The notes under the pieces: generated by a model
The model's database searches: none
Told to the model about the DNA's origin: nothing
What the model saw: only the letters and a program-made list of their open reading frames with translations
Shown: piece by piece, positions 33,238 through 41,600 of the stretch
Position numbering within the stretch: position 1 is the first letter of the stretch
How the letters are laid out: each line of letters starts with the position of its first letter
Position numbers and translations under genes: made by a program
Assembly (NCBI GenBank): GCA_023255435.1
Contig: JALRIK010000009.1
Coordinates: 1-42,321 of the forward strand
Source: Marivivens sp.
GTDB lineage: Bacteria; Pseudomonadota; Alphaproteobacteria; Rhodobacterales; Rhodobacteraceae
Direction: 5' to 3'
Length of the DNA stretch: 42,321 nucleotides

Positions 33238-35309
33238 GCAATTCGCTAATCTTTGACCCTCTGATCAGCTGGACTTTGCTCTGGACCCTTGCCGCGGTTG
33301 CGGCTCTTTTTGTGGTCTTTGCGGCCTACAAGCGCCTAAACGGTTGGTGGCTGCGCGGGCTCGCAGCTTTGGTGCTTGTTGCTGCTCTCGCCAATATCTC
33401 GATCCAGTCAGAAGACCGTGTTCGACTAAGCGATATCGTCATCGCTGTTGTAGATGATACATCAAGCCAGAGCCTCTCTGATAGGCCCGACCAAACCCAA
33501 ACAGCGCTTGATCATATTCGGACCGAGATCGCGGAGCGCCCGAACACCGAGCTTCGGGTCGTTCGGCTTGATGACGGCGAGAACGACAGCGGCACGGCTC
33601 TCTTGACCGCTCTGAGCGAAGCCTTGGGTCAAGAACCGAGTGGCCGCGTTGCGGGCGTCGTTCTGATCACCGACGGAATCGCCCATGACCTCGGGGTTGC
33701 GCCGCAATTGCCCGCGCCCTTGCACCTTTTACTGACGGGACAAGAAACCGACTGGGACCGTCGGCTGATCATCCGCAATGCGCCGAGCTTTGCGATCCTT
33801 GGCGAACAGGTATCGCTCACACTCCGGATCGAGGACCAGGGCAAAGCGCCGGATGCTTCAACAACCGTCCCGCTTTCCATTACGATCGACGGTGGGCAAC
33901 GGCTCGATTTTCAGGTGCCCATCGCGCAAGACATAGAGATTCCGCTGTCGCTGCCTCATGGCGGAATTAACGTGCTTCAGTTCGAGACGCCTTTGACCGA
34001 AGGCGAGCTTACGGATCGCAACAATTCTGCGGTGGTCCAGATCAACGGCGTGCGCGACAGGCTGCGGGTTCTTTTGGTTTCGGGCGAACCCTATGCAGGA
34101 GAACGCACATGGCGCAATCTTCTCAAGTCGGACTCGAGCGTCGACCTTGTCCATTTCACCATTTTGCGGCCGCCTGAAAAACAGGACGGTGTGCCTGTGA
34201 ACGAGATGTCGCTTATTGCTTTTCCGACACGTGAATTGTTCATGGAAAAGATCGACGAATTCGACCTCATCGTCTTTGACCGTTATCGCAGGCGTGGAAT
34301 CCTTCCCACGAGCTATATCGCAAATATCGCCGATTATGTGCTCAAAGGGGGCGCTGTTCTTGTGGCTGCGGGACCCGAATTCGGAAGTGCGGAAAGCATT
34401 TTCCGCTCGCCTCTCGGCGACATTCTCCCCGGCGCACCCAGTGCCCGCATATTCGAGCGGGGTTTTGTGCCCGAAATCACCGAACTGGGCGCCAAGCACC
34501 CCGTAACCGAAGGTTTGGCGGACATGGATTTCGCACCGACCGAAGATGGCGGAATGCCCACTTGGGGCCGTTGGTTGCGCCAGATCGAGGTCGCGGCGGC
34601 ACCGAACGCCGAGGTCATCATGTCGGGCGTCGAGCAAAGCCCGCTGCTGCTCCTTGATCGGGTGGGCGAGGGCCGCATTGCTCTGCTCGCCTCCGATCAG
34701 GCTTGGCTTTGGGATCGCGGCTTCGAGGGTGGCGGCCCGCAACAGGAGCTTCTTCGTCGGCTTGCACATTGGATGATGAAAGAGCCCGAACTCGAGGAAG
34801 AAGCGCTCTGGCTTGAAGCCATCGGCGAAACGATCACCGTAATCCGAAGGACCCTCGGAACCGAGGTCCCCAGCGTCACCGTTACCGGACCCGATGGAAC
34901 GACGACCGAACTCGTACTGGGCCAAGTGACACCGGGACGGTTCGAGGCGCGGTTCGAGGCGCCAATGATGGGGCTGTACACGTTTGAACAGGGGGACAAA
35001 GATGCGGTCATCGCTGTTGGGCCCGCCGCACCCAAAGAGTTTGAAAACACTATTGCGACCGGAGATTTCCTCGAACCTCTTGTCGATGCCGAACGTGGCG
35101 GTGTTTTCCGTATCAAAGACGCTCTTCCCGATGTTCGCGCGGTTCAATCCGGTCGTCCTGCGGCAGGGCGCGGCTGGATCGGCATCACACCGAGAGAGGC
35201 TTATCGTGCCACGACGGTTTCCATCGCTTCGCTCGTTCCCACATGGCTCTTACTGCTGATGGCAGCAGGCATGTTGCTCGGCGCATGGCTGCGGGAAGGT
35301 CGCCGCTAG
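33234..35309 (+). CDS. Large membrane protein, glutamine-amidotransferase-like
   Basis: 691 residues. Two N-terminal helices (ISWTLLWTLAAVAALFVVFAAY and LRGLAALVLVAALANISI), a long periplasmic portion and a C-terminal helix (SLVPTWLLLLMAAGMLLGAWL). The portion 60-160 has VWA-like strands (IVIAVVDDTSSQS and VAGVVLITDGIAHD). The region around 275-470 (LRVLLVSGEPYAGERTWRNLL ... LIVFDRYRRRGILPTSYIANIADYVLKGGAVLVAAGPEF) resembles class I amidotransferase-like folds without a recognisable catalytic Cys. It overlaps the preceding gene by ATGA and converges on DUF599 with a CTAG stop overlap. Last gene of the MoxR operon; function unknown. Confidence 0.87.
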   Translation: MSNSLIFDPLISWTLLWTLAAVAALFVVFAAYKRLNGWWLRGLAALVLVAALANISIQSEDRVRLSDIVIAVVDDTSSQSLSDRPDQTQTALDHIRTEIAERPNTELRVVRLDDGENDSGTALLTALSEALGQEPSGRVAGVVLITDGIAHDLGVAPQLPAPLHLLLTGQETDWDRRLIIRNAPSFAILGEQVSLTLRIEDQGKAPDASTTVPLSITIDGGQRLDFQVPIAQDIEIPLSLPHGGINVLQFETPLTEGELTDRNNSAVVQINGVRDRLRVLLVSGEPYAGERTWRNLLKSDSSVDLVHFTILRPPEKQDGVPVNEMSLIAFPTRELFMEKIDEFDLIVFDRYRRRGILPTSYIANIADYVLKGGAVLVAAGPEFGSAESIFRSPLGDILPGAPSARIFERGFVPEITELGAKHPVTEGLADMDFAPTEDGGMPTWGRWLRQIEVAAAPNAEVIMSGVEQSPLLLLDRVGEGRIALLASDQAWLWDRGFEGGGPQQELLRRLAHWMMKEPELEEEALWLEAIGETITVIRRTLGTEVPSVTVTGPDGTTTELVLGQVTPGRFEARFEAPMMGLYTFEQGDKDAVIAVGPAAPKEFENTIATGDFLEPLVDAERGGVFRIKDALPDVRAVQSGRPAAGRGWIGITPREAYRATTVSIASLVPTWLLLLMAAGMLLGAWLREGRR

Positions 35310-36007
35310 CCTTCGAATTTGCGAAGCAGGATTTCGCGTGGCACCGAGTTGAACTCTCTTCGCCAAAGAACAAACGTCACAGCAGTCGTGGCGACAAGCA
35401 ACGCGCCTGCCCCGCCAATCCATGCCAAAGTGCCCAAGGCGAAATACATCGAGCGCAAGCCGCGCGTAAAATTAGTCGAGGCGCGGATATTCAGGTCCGC
35501 CGCCTGAAGCGCCTTGTGTTCTTCTCTGGCATCTGCAAGCGGGCCGACTGCCCCCATCACCACAGCCGCGTAACCAAAGAGCCGATGTGCCCAGACAAAG
35601 CGCAGAAAGGCAAAGACTAGAAAGAATGAGACAAGCAACAGCTTGAGTTGCCAGATGAATTCAGGGGTCGACCCTATATCAGTGAACTCTTCCGCCACAC
35701 CCCGCAAGGGATCGACGTTCCCCACAAGAGCGAGCACACCACCGATCGCAAGGATCGAGGTCGACGCAAAAAAGGAGGTCCCTTGGCGCAAATGTCCGAT
35801 CATTTGCGCGTCGAAAATGCGGTTATCGCGGCGCAGGAACTCGATCATCCAAAGCCTGCGATAGTCGGCCATGATGACCGAAACAGAAGGACGCTTAGAG
35901 CTGGGATGTTCGATCCGCCAACCAATGCCCGCCCAAGCCAGCAGAACCGCAATGCCTGCGATCCAGTCCAGCGGTTCCAACAACAAAAGGTGCTCGATCA
36001 GATTCAT
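35306..36007 (-). CDS. DUF599 family membrane protein
   Basis: 233 residues with about four hydrophobic segments (WIAGIAVLLAWAGIGWRIE; FFASTSILAIGGVLALVG; LKLLLVSFFLVFAFLRFVWAHRLFGYAAVVMGAVG; MYFALGTLAWIGGAGALLVATTAVTFVLW). The cytosolic loop MADYRRLWMIEFLRRDNRIFDAQMIGHLRQGTSFFAS is the DUF599 signature. Function unknown. Transcribed divergently from glcDEF with an 81-bp spacer that must hold both promoters. Confidence 0.9.
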   Translation of the reverse strand: MNLIEHLLLLEPLDWIAGIAVLLAWAGIGWRIEHPSSKRPSVSVIMADYRRLWMIEFLRRDNRIFDAQMIGHLRQGTSFFASTSILAIGGVLALVGNVDPLRGVAEEFTDIGSTPEFIWQLKLLLVSFFLVFAFLRFVWAHRLFGYAAVVMGAVGPLADAREEHKALQAADLNIRASTNFTRGLRSMYFALGTLAWIGGAGALLVATTAVTFVLWRREFNSVPREILLRKFEG

Positions 36008-36051
36008 GGGCTCACTCTACGATGGCCTTCTAAAACTTGCCAGATCGGAAA

Positions 36052-36074
36052 ATTGGTTATAAGAAGTTACCAAT
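36052..36074 (+). promoter_or_regulatory. Candidate operator/promoter of the glc operon
   Basis: ATTGGT (36052-36057) and ACCAAT (36069-36074) form a perfect inverted repeat spaced by 11 bp that brackets TATAAG, a possible -10 box with TTGCCA 15 bp upstream. The half-sites resemble those of GntR/FadR-type regulators such as PdhR, but the spacing is larger than the usual 3 bp. AGGAGG follows immediately. Confidence 0.4.
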
Positions 36075-36088
36075 CAGGAGGAATTATC

Positions 36089-37528
36089 ATGGAAATGCCA
36101 ATCCCCGACGAAGGAATCATCGCCCGCAAGGAGCGTATCGTCCAACGTTTACAATCGGTTATCCCACATGATGCCGTTATCCATGATCCGGCAGAGACTC
36201 GGGCCTATGAGTGCGATGCTTTGACCGCTTATCGTTGTCCTCCTTTGTGTGCCGTGCTTCCTTCGACCACCGAAGAGGTCGCAGCCGTCCTTCGCGTATG
36301 CTTTGAAGAGCGCGTGCCTGTGGTGCCGCGTGGATCGGGAACATCGCTTGCAGGGGGCGCGCTTCCGACGGCCGATGCGGTCATTCTGGGCGTTTCGCGT
36401 CTCAATCAGGTCATCGAAACAAACTATGACGATCGCTACATCAGGGTTCAGACGGGGCGCACGAACCTGTCCGTCACGGGCGCTGTCGAAGCGGATGGTT
36501 TCTTTTACGCCCCTGACCCTTCATCGCAGTTGGCCTGCGCCATTGCGGGCAACATCGGAATGAACTCGGGCGGTGCACATTGCCTTAAATACGGTGTGAC
36601 GACGAACAACCTCATGGGCGTAAGAATGGTGACGATGGAGGGCGAAATCCTCGACATCGGCGGCACCTATGTCGACGCGGGCGGTATGGATCTGCTTGGC
36701 GTGATCTGCGGCTCCGAGGGTCAGCTTGGGGTCGTGACCGAAGCCACCCTACGCATTCTTCCCAAGCCCGAGGGCGCTCTTCCCGTCTTGATCGGATACG
36801 ACAGCAACGAAGTTGCAGGGGAATGCGTCAGCGACATCATCAAGTCGGGCATTCTTCCTGTGGCCATCGAATTCATGGATCGCCCCTGTATCGAAGCGAC
36901 CGAGGCCTTTGCCAAGGCAGGCTATCCGATGTGCGAAGCGCTTCTTATCATCGAGGTCGAGGGCAGCCCTGCCGAAATCCGCGAGCAACTCGACAAGATC
37001 AAAGCGATCGCGCTCCGCCACAACCCTGTGGAATTCCGCGAGGCACGTGATGCCGATCAGGCTGCGCGGATCTGGCTGGGACGCAAATCAGCTTTTGGCG
37101 CGATGGGGCAGATCAACGACTATATGTGTCTTGATGGGACAATTCCGGTCTCCGAGCTTCCTTACGTGCTCCGCAGGATCGGCGAGATGAGCAAGGAATA
37201 CGGGCTTGGCGTCGGCAATGTGTTCCACGCAGGCGACGGGAACATGCATCCGCTCATTCTCTACAATGCAAACAAACCCGGCGATCTCGAGAAATGCGAA
37301 GCCTTCGGGGCCGATATCCTTCGGCTTTGCGTCGAAGTCGGGGGCTGCCTGACGGGCGAGCATGGGGTCGGCATAGAAAAGCGCGATCTCATGACCGCAC
37401 AGTTCGCAGAGGCTGATCTCGAAGCACAAATGGCTGTCAAGGATGTCTTTGATCCGCGCTGGCTGTTGAACCCTGCCAAAGTCTTTCCTTTGGCATCGTC
37501 AGAACAGCGCCGCATCGCGGCAGAATAG
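36089..37528 (+). CDS. glcD: GlcD, glycolate oxidase FAD subunit
   Basis: 479 residues from the ATG at 36089, 7 nt after AGGAGG; the track ORF runs far upstream antisense to DUF599. FAD-binding PCMH domain: VVPRGSGTSLAGGALPTADAVIL and DPSSQLACAIAGNIGMNSGG. C-terminal FAD-oxidase domain: VGNVFHAGDGNMHPLILY and CLTGEHGVGIEKR. With GlcE and GlcF it oxidises glycolate to glyoxylate and passes electrons to the quinone pool. Marine roseobacters use this to consume algal glycolate (established knowledge). Confidence 0.96.
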   Translation: MEMPIPDEGIIARKERIVQRLQSVIPHDAVIHDPAETRAYECDALTAYRCPPLCAVLPSTTEEVAAVLRVCFEERVPVVPRGSGTSLAGGALPTADAVILGVSRLNQVIETNYDDRYIRVQTGRTNLSVTGAVEADGFFYAPDPSSQLACAIAGNIGMNSGGAHCLKYGVTTNNLMGVRMVTMEGEILDIGGTYVDAGGMDLLGVICGSEGQLGVVTEATLRILPKPEGALPVLIGYDSNEVAGECVSDIIKSGILPVAIEFMDRPCIEATEAFAKAGYPMCEALLIIEVEGSPAEIREQLDKIKAIALRHNPVEFREARDADQAARIWLGRKSAFGAMGQINDYMCLDGTIPVSELPYVLRRIGEMSKEYGLGVGNVFHAGDGNMHPLILYNANKPGDLEKCEAFGADILRLCVEVGGCLTGEHGVGIEKRDLMTAQFAEADLEAQMAVKDVFDPRWLLNPAKVFPLASSEQRRIAAE

Positions 37529-37535
37529 GATCACC

Positions 37536-38663
37536 ATGACCCCCTTAACCGAACAAGACCTCGCCGAGGCGATTGCGATGTCCTCTGGCCCTCTCTCGAT
37601 CCAAGGTGGAGGCACACGGCCGATCGGCAAACCCGTGACAGGCACGCTTCTCGAGACCAAGGGCCTCGACGGGATCACGCTTTATGAACCAGGTTCGCTG
37701 ACACTGGTGGTGCAATCGGGCACGCCCGTAACAAAGGTTGAAGAAGCTCTTGCTGCCGAAGGACAACGCCTTGCCTTCGAGCCGATGGATCACCGCGTTC
37801 TTCTTGGCACCACGGGCGAACCGACCATGGGCGGAATTGCCGCCGCAAATGTATCGGGACCCCGCCGCATTCAGGTCGGCGCGGCGCGGGATTTCATGCT
37901 CGGCGTCCGTTTCGTGGATGGCATGGGCAACATCGTCAAAAACGGTGGGCGGGTCATGAAGAACGTCACCGGCTACGATCTCGTCAAGCTCATGGCGGGA
38001 AGCTATGGCACACTCGGCGTTCTGAGCGAAGTTTCATTCAAGGTCCTTCCCGTGGCCGAGCGCCAGCTTACGCTGACCCTTCACGGCCAGAACACGAAAG
38101 AAGCTGTCGCGAGCATTTCGAAAGCAATGGGCTCGCCTTTCGAGGTCACAGGTGCAGCCCATCTTGGTGGCACAACGCATTTGCGCATCGAAGGCACCGA
38201 GGCCTCGACCGCATATCGCTGCGAACGTCTCGTTTCACTTTTGAGCGGCGAGATCGTAGTTAATCAGGACCAGAGCGCTCAAACCGAACTTTGGCGCGGG
38301 ATCAGAAACGTCCAACCTCTTGCGGGTTTCGATACGGTTTGGCGCGTCTCGATGACCCCGAGCAGAGCGCCTGATTTTCTGGAAATGCTACAGCGTGAAC
38401 ATGAGATCGAGGTCCTGATGGACTGGGCGGGCGGTCTTTTGTGGATCGGCTCAAAGGCTGACCCGCAGCCGCTCCATGAAAAGCTTCAGCGAGAGATTTA
38501 CAATTACGGCGGCGGGCATGTGACACTTGTCAAAGCCGCGCTGAAGGATCGGACACGGCTTTCGGTATTCCAACCCGAACCGCGCGCCATCGCCGCGCTG
38601 ACAAATGGGCTTCGCGCACGCTTCGACCCCAAAGGCATTCTCAACCCCGGACTTATGAGCTGA
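37536..38663 (+). CDS. glcE: GlcE, glycolate oxidase subunit
   Basis: 375 residues, a shorter FAD-binding subunit. It shows ISIQ-type N-terminal LSIQGGGTRPIGKP, GITLYEPGSLTLVVQSGTPVTKVEEAL, and GGIAAANVSGPRRIQVGAARDFMLGVRFVDGMGNIVKNGGRVMKNVTGYDLVKLMAGSYGTLGVL, the GlcE hallmarks. The C-terminal FDPKGILNPGLMS is typical. It starts 7 bp after glcD and ends 3 bp before glcF. Confidence 0.96.
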   Translation: MTPLTEQDLAEAIAMSSGPLSIQGGGTRPIGKPVTGTLLETKGLDGITLYEPGSLTLVVQSGTPVTKVEEALAAEGQRLAFEPMDHRVLLGTTGEPTMGGIAAANVSGPRRIQVGAARDFMLGVRFVDGMGNIVKNGGRVMKNVTGYDLVKLMAGSYGTLGVLSEVSFKVLPVAERQLTLTLHGQNTKEAVASISKAMGSPFEVTGAAHLGGTTHLRIEGTEASTAYRCERLVSLLSGEIVVNQDQSAQTELWRGIRNVQPLAGFDTVWRVSMTPSRAPDFLEMLQREHEIEVLMDWAGGLLWIGSKADPQPLHEKLQREIYNYGGGHVTLVKAALKDRTRLSVFQPEPRAIAALTNGLRARFDPKGILNPGLMS

Positions 38664-38666
38664 CCT

Positions 38667-39986
38667 ATGCAGACATTCTTTACCCCAGAGCAGCTCCAGG
38701 ACCCTGGGATCGAACGCGCAAACCAGATTCTGCGCTCTTGTGTGCATTGTGGGTTCTGCACCGCAACCTGTCCGACCTATCAAGTGCTTGGCGACGAGCT
38801 CGACAGCCCGAGGGGTAGGATTTACCTTATCAAGGACATGCTTGAGAACGAGCGTGTGCCCGATGCGCAAATGGTCAAACATATCGACCGCTGTCTTTCG
38901 TGTCTTGCCTGCATGACCACCTGTCCGTCGGGTGTGCATTACATGCACCTCATCGATCATGCGCGGGCCTACATCGAAAAGAACTATGACCGACCTTGGT
39001 CCGACCGTGCGTTGCGCTGGATGCTTGCGCAAATCCTACCTTATCCGACGCGCTTCAGACTTGCCTTGCTCGCCGCCAAAATCGGCCGTCCTTTCCGCAA
39101 GCTGATCCCCGATGCGCGTCTGCGGGCAATGCTTGAAATGGCACCAAAGCAGATCCCGCCCGTCAGTCGAAACGACGACCCACAGACCTTTGCCCCCCAT
39201 GGTACCAAGAAAAAGCGCGTGGCGTTGATGACCGGCTGCGCCCAAAAAGCGCTGAATACCGATATCAACGACGCCACCATCAGACTTCTGACCCGCTTAG
39301 GCTGTGAAGTTGTGGTCGCGGACGGCGCTGGCTGCTGCGGCGCGCTAACCCATCACATGGGCAAAGAGGACGATAGTCACCGCGCCGCCAAAGCCAATAT
39401 CCAAGCATGGAGCCGCGAGATCGAGACCGAGGGACTTGATGCCATCGTGATCAACACCTCGGGCTGTGGAACGACGATCAAAGATTATGGGCATATGTTC
39501 CGCAATGATCCGCTTGCCCAAGAGGCTGCCCGCGTCTCGGGGCTTGCGATGGATATCACCGAGCTGTTGCAAACGCTCGATCTTCCGGACCTCCCCCAGC
39601 GCAGCGAACGTGTCGCCTATCACGCAGCTTGTTCGCTCCAACATGGGCAAAAGATCAAAGCGGCCCCGAAAGATCTCCTCCGCAAGGCGGGATTCACCGT
39701 GCTTGAACCTGCCGATCCGCATCTGTGCTGCGGCTCTGCAGGGACATACAACCTGATGCAACCTGAAATCTCCGGACAACTCAAAACACGCAAAGTGCGC
39801 ACTTTGGAGGCGCTCAAACCCGATATCATCTCGGCCGGCAATATAGGCTGCATGATGCAAATCGGTTCGGGCACCGAAGTGCCGATCGTTCACACGGTCG
39901 AGTTGCTGGATTGGGCAACGGGTGGCCCCGAACCGCGCGCACTATCCCAAAGCATCATGACGCAAGCGGTTCCCAATCTACGATAA
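38667..39986 (+). CDS. glcF: GlcF, glycolate oxidase iron-sulfur subunit
   Basis: 439 residues. Two 4Fe-4S ferredoxin motifs are intact: CVHCGFCTATCP and CLSCLACMTTCP. Two cysteine-rich CCG domains follow (GAGCCGALTHHMG; HAACSLQHGQ...HLCCGSAGTYNLMQP). It transfers electrons from GlcDE to the respiratory chain at the membrane. Third gene of the glc operon, 3 bp after glcE. No glycolate permease or malate synthase gene follows. Confidence 0.96.
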   Translation: MQTFFTPEQLQDPGIERANQILRSCVHCGFCTATCPTYQVLGDELDSPRGRIYLIKDMLENERVPDAQMVKHIDRCLSCLACMTTCPSGVHYMHLIDHARAYIEKNYDRPWSDRALRWMLAQILPYPTRFRLALLAAKIGRPFRKLIPDARLRAMLEMAPKQIPPVSRNDDPQTFAPHGTKKKRVALMTGCAQKALNTDINDATIRLLTRLGCEVVVADGAGCCGALTHHMGKEDDSHRAAKANIQAWSREIETEGLDAIVINTSGCGTTIKDYGHMFRNDPLAQEAARVSGLAMDITELLQTLDLPDLPQRSERVAYHAACSLQHGQKIKAAPKDLLRKAGFTVLEPADPHLCCGSAGTYNLMQPEISGQLKTRKVRTLEALKPDIISAGNIGCMMQIGSGTEVPIVHTVELLDWATGGPEPRALSQSIMTQAVPNLR

Positions 39987-40026
39987 CCGCCTTAATCTTG
40001 CCCGAAGCATCGCCTAGGAAAAAGCG

Positions 40027-40821
40027 ATGAGGGCAGGATTTATGAAGAAAACAGCTATCGCCGCCGCACTCTGGCTTTTGGCAAATGGTGCGCAAGCTCA
40101 GGATGCATCGCTTCAAGCGATGCAATCCCTGAACGACAGCCGTGGCTGGGATGCCGTCGGTCGGCTCGACATCGGGGGCGAGGGCTTCTGCACGGCTGCT
40201 CTTATTCGCGATGATCTCGTTCTGACCGCAGCACATTGCGTCTATGGCGATGACGGAGCGCTTCTTTCTCCGACTACTTTCGAGTTCAATGCCGGTTTGC
40301 GAAACGGCCGCGCCGAGGCCTATCGCTCGGTCCGCCGAATCCTTGCCCATCCTGAATATCACCATCGGGCCAGTGCCGATCTGGCCGAAGTGCCTTATGA
40401 TCTTGCGGTTCTCGAATTGGCCCAACCGATCCGCACCTCGCGGATCGTGCCGTTCGAGATTGCTGCAACACCGCGGTCGGGACAGGAAATCGGGGTGGTG
40501 AGCTATGCCCAAGACCGCGCCGAAGCCCCCTCGCTCCAAGAGGTTTGCAGTGTCATCGGAACGCAAGACGGATTTCTTGTCATGAGCTGCGACATCAATT
40601 TCGGCTCGTCTGGTGCGCCTGTCTTCACCTTGGAAAACGGGACACCAAGGATTGTTTCTGTCATATCGGTCATGGCGCATGTCGGCGAGAGAAAGGTTTC
40701 GCTCGGGACCGCGCTTGGCAACGAATTGGCCGAGCTGGTGTCCTCTTTCGACACTCCTAGAATCGAGACCAACAGACTGGGAAACCGGAATTCCACAGGC
40801 GCGAAATTCGTTCGCCCCTAG
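40027..40821 (+). CDS. Secreted trypsin-like serine protease
   Basis: 264 residues. A signal peptide (KKTAIAAALWLLANGAQAQ) predicts export to the periplasm or medium. The chymotrypsin-fold triad is visible: His in VLTAAHCVYG, Asp in VPYDLAVLEL, Ser in NFGSSGAPVF, where the GDSGGP of trypsin is GSSGAP, as in many bacterial S1 relatives. The start could be 40027 (AGGAAAAA upstream) or the in-frame ATG at 40042 (AGGA 3 nt upstream, directly beginning MKK); the latter makes a more standard signal peptide. Stands 40 bp after glcF, but no clear functional link. Confidence 0.88.
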   Translation: MRAGFMKKTAIAAALWLLANGAQAQDASLQAMQSLNDSRGWDAVGRLDIGGEGFCTAALIRDDLVLTAAHCVYGDDGALLSPTTFEFNAGLRNGRAEAYRSVRRILAHPEYHHRASADLAEVPYDLAVLELAQPIRTSRIVPFEIAATPRSGQEIGVVSYAQDRAEAPSLQEVCSVIGTQDGFLVMSCDINFGSSGAPVFTLENGTPRIVSVISVMAHVGERKVSLGTALGNELAELVSSFDTPRIETNRLGNRNSTGAKFVRP

Positions 40822-40824
40822 GGT

Positions 40825-40853
40825 CTTGAAAGCACCGGACACGCTCCCCAGAT
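40825..40853 (+). promoter_or_regulatory. RpoH (sigma32)-type promoter of hsp20
   Basis: CTTGAAA (40825-40831) and CCCCAGAT (40846-40853) are 14 bp apart. This is close to the heat-shock sigma consensus CTTGAAA-N13/14-CCCCATNT, differing at one position of the -10 box. It is 90 bp upstream of the small heat-shock gene. Confidence 0.85.
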
Positions 40854-40916
40854 CATTATTAAGGGACGCCGCAACGGGTCCCGTCACCGCCTGTCCAATC
40901 GGAAGGCACTGATATT

Positions 40917-40939
40917 GTTGTCGCTCAAAGGAGGATAAC
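40917..40939 (+). promoter_or_regulatory. ROSE-like RNA thermometer in the hsp20 leader
   Basis: The leader can fold GTTGTCGCT against AGGATAAC with a CAAAGG loop. This makes eight pairs (one G-U) with a single bulged G in UCGCU, opposite the AGGA Shine-Dalgarno. UYGCU pairing with AGGA around a bulged G is the defining feature of ROSE thermometers of alphaproteobacterial hsp20 genes. A second, upstream hairpin GGGAC/GTCCC (40863-40882) is in the expected multi-hairpin layout. Start codon is 3 nt after the helix. Confidence 0.7.
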
Positions 40940-40942
40940 CCC

Positions 40943-41404
40943 ATGCGCAATTTTGACTTTGCACCGCTGTATCGCGCCACTGTCGGCTTTGACCAAATCG
41001 CTGACTTGATGGATCGTGTTCTGACCAACGACACGAGCGCCCAGAATTACCCCCCCTACAACATCGAGAAAACCGCCGAAGATGCATGGCGCATCTCGAT
41101 TGCCGTCGCAGGCTTTACCGAAGATGATCTTTCGGTCGAAGTGCGCGAAAATTCAGTGCTGATTTCGGGCACGCGGCCCGAAGAGAAAGAGGACAAGGTG
41201 TTCCTACACCGCGGAATCGCCCAACGCGCGTTTGAGCGTCGGTTCCATCTCGCCGACCACGTCCGGGTCACGGGTGCGGTCCATGAAAACGGGATGCTGC
41301 ACGTCGATCTTGCGCGGGAAGTGCCTGAAGCGCTCAAGCCGCGGCTGATCCAGATTACCACGAACGCGCGCGGATCGGCCATCGAGAACAAAGCCATGAA
41401 TTGA
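40943..41404 (+). CDS. Hsp20/IbpA-type small heat-shock protein
   Basis: 153 residues. The alpha-crystallin domain spans about 35-130: YNIEKTAEDAWRISIAVAGFTEDDLSVEVRENSVLISG ... LHRGIAQRAFERRFHLADHVRVTGAVHENGMLHVDLAREVPE, with the ERRF and AxxxNGxLxI-like GMLHVDL motifs. The N-terminal MRNFDFAPLYRATVGFDQIADLMDRV is that of class A (IbpA-like) alphaproteobacterial sHsps. It holds unfolded proteins during heat stress. The gene has an RpoH-type promoter and a ROSE-like leader. Confidence 0.95.
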   Translation: MRNFDFAPLYRATVGFDQIADLMDRVLTNDTSAQNYPPYNIEKTAEDAWRISIAVAGFTEDDLSVEVRENSVLISGTRPEEKEDKVFLHRGIAQRAFERRFHLADHVRVTGAVHENGMLHVDLAREVPEALKPRLIQITTNARGSAIENKAMN

Positions 41405-41412
41405 CGGAAGCG

Positions 41413-41435
41413 GGGGGGCTTTCCGCCCCCTCTTT
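41413..41435 (+). terminator. Terminator after hsp20
   Basis: GGGGGC / GCCCCC stem with a TTTCC loop followed by TCTTT, 8 bp past the hsp20 stop. A second hairpin TTTGCCC/GGGCAAA (41433-41450) follows directly. Confidence 0.75.
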
Positions 41436-41571
41436 GCCCTTTCGGGCAAATTCACCCCCGAGGATATTTAGGGCACAAAGGCAAGGCTACACTTTGTTAA
41501 CCCCAAAGGGGTATTTTGTTCGACACGGAACAGGCGGGGACGCCGATGGCCGTGCACGAAGGCGAGAGCCG

Positions 41572-41600
41572 GCCCGGTGGTGATCCACCGGGCTTTTCTT
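41572..41600 (+). terminator. Plus-strand intrinsic terminator beyond polA 3' end
   Basis: GCCCGGTGG / CCACCGGGC is a perfect 9-bp stem with a TGAT loop followed by TTTTCTTTG. The T-run is on the plus strand only, yet no plus-strand gene ends here, so it terminates either hsp20 read-through or a separate short transcript from 41450-41600. Confidence 0.8.

Noticed and set aside
33858-35147. 429-residue ORF antisense to the last gene of the MoxR operon
   Set aside because: Mirror-frame artefact; no recognisable motif, no ribosome site, and it overlaps a conserved-looking membrane protein completely.
35648-36088. Upstream 147-residue extension of the glcD ORF
   Set aside because: It is antisense to DUF599 and the AGGAGG at the internal ATG marks the real GlcD start.
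39955-41034. 359-residue minus-strand ORF across the protease and hsp20 leader
   Set aside because: It would lie antisense to a protease with an intact triad and to the RpoH promoter and thermometer; no domain visible.
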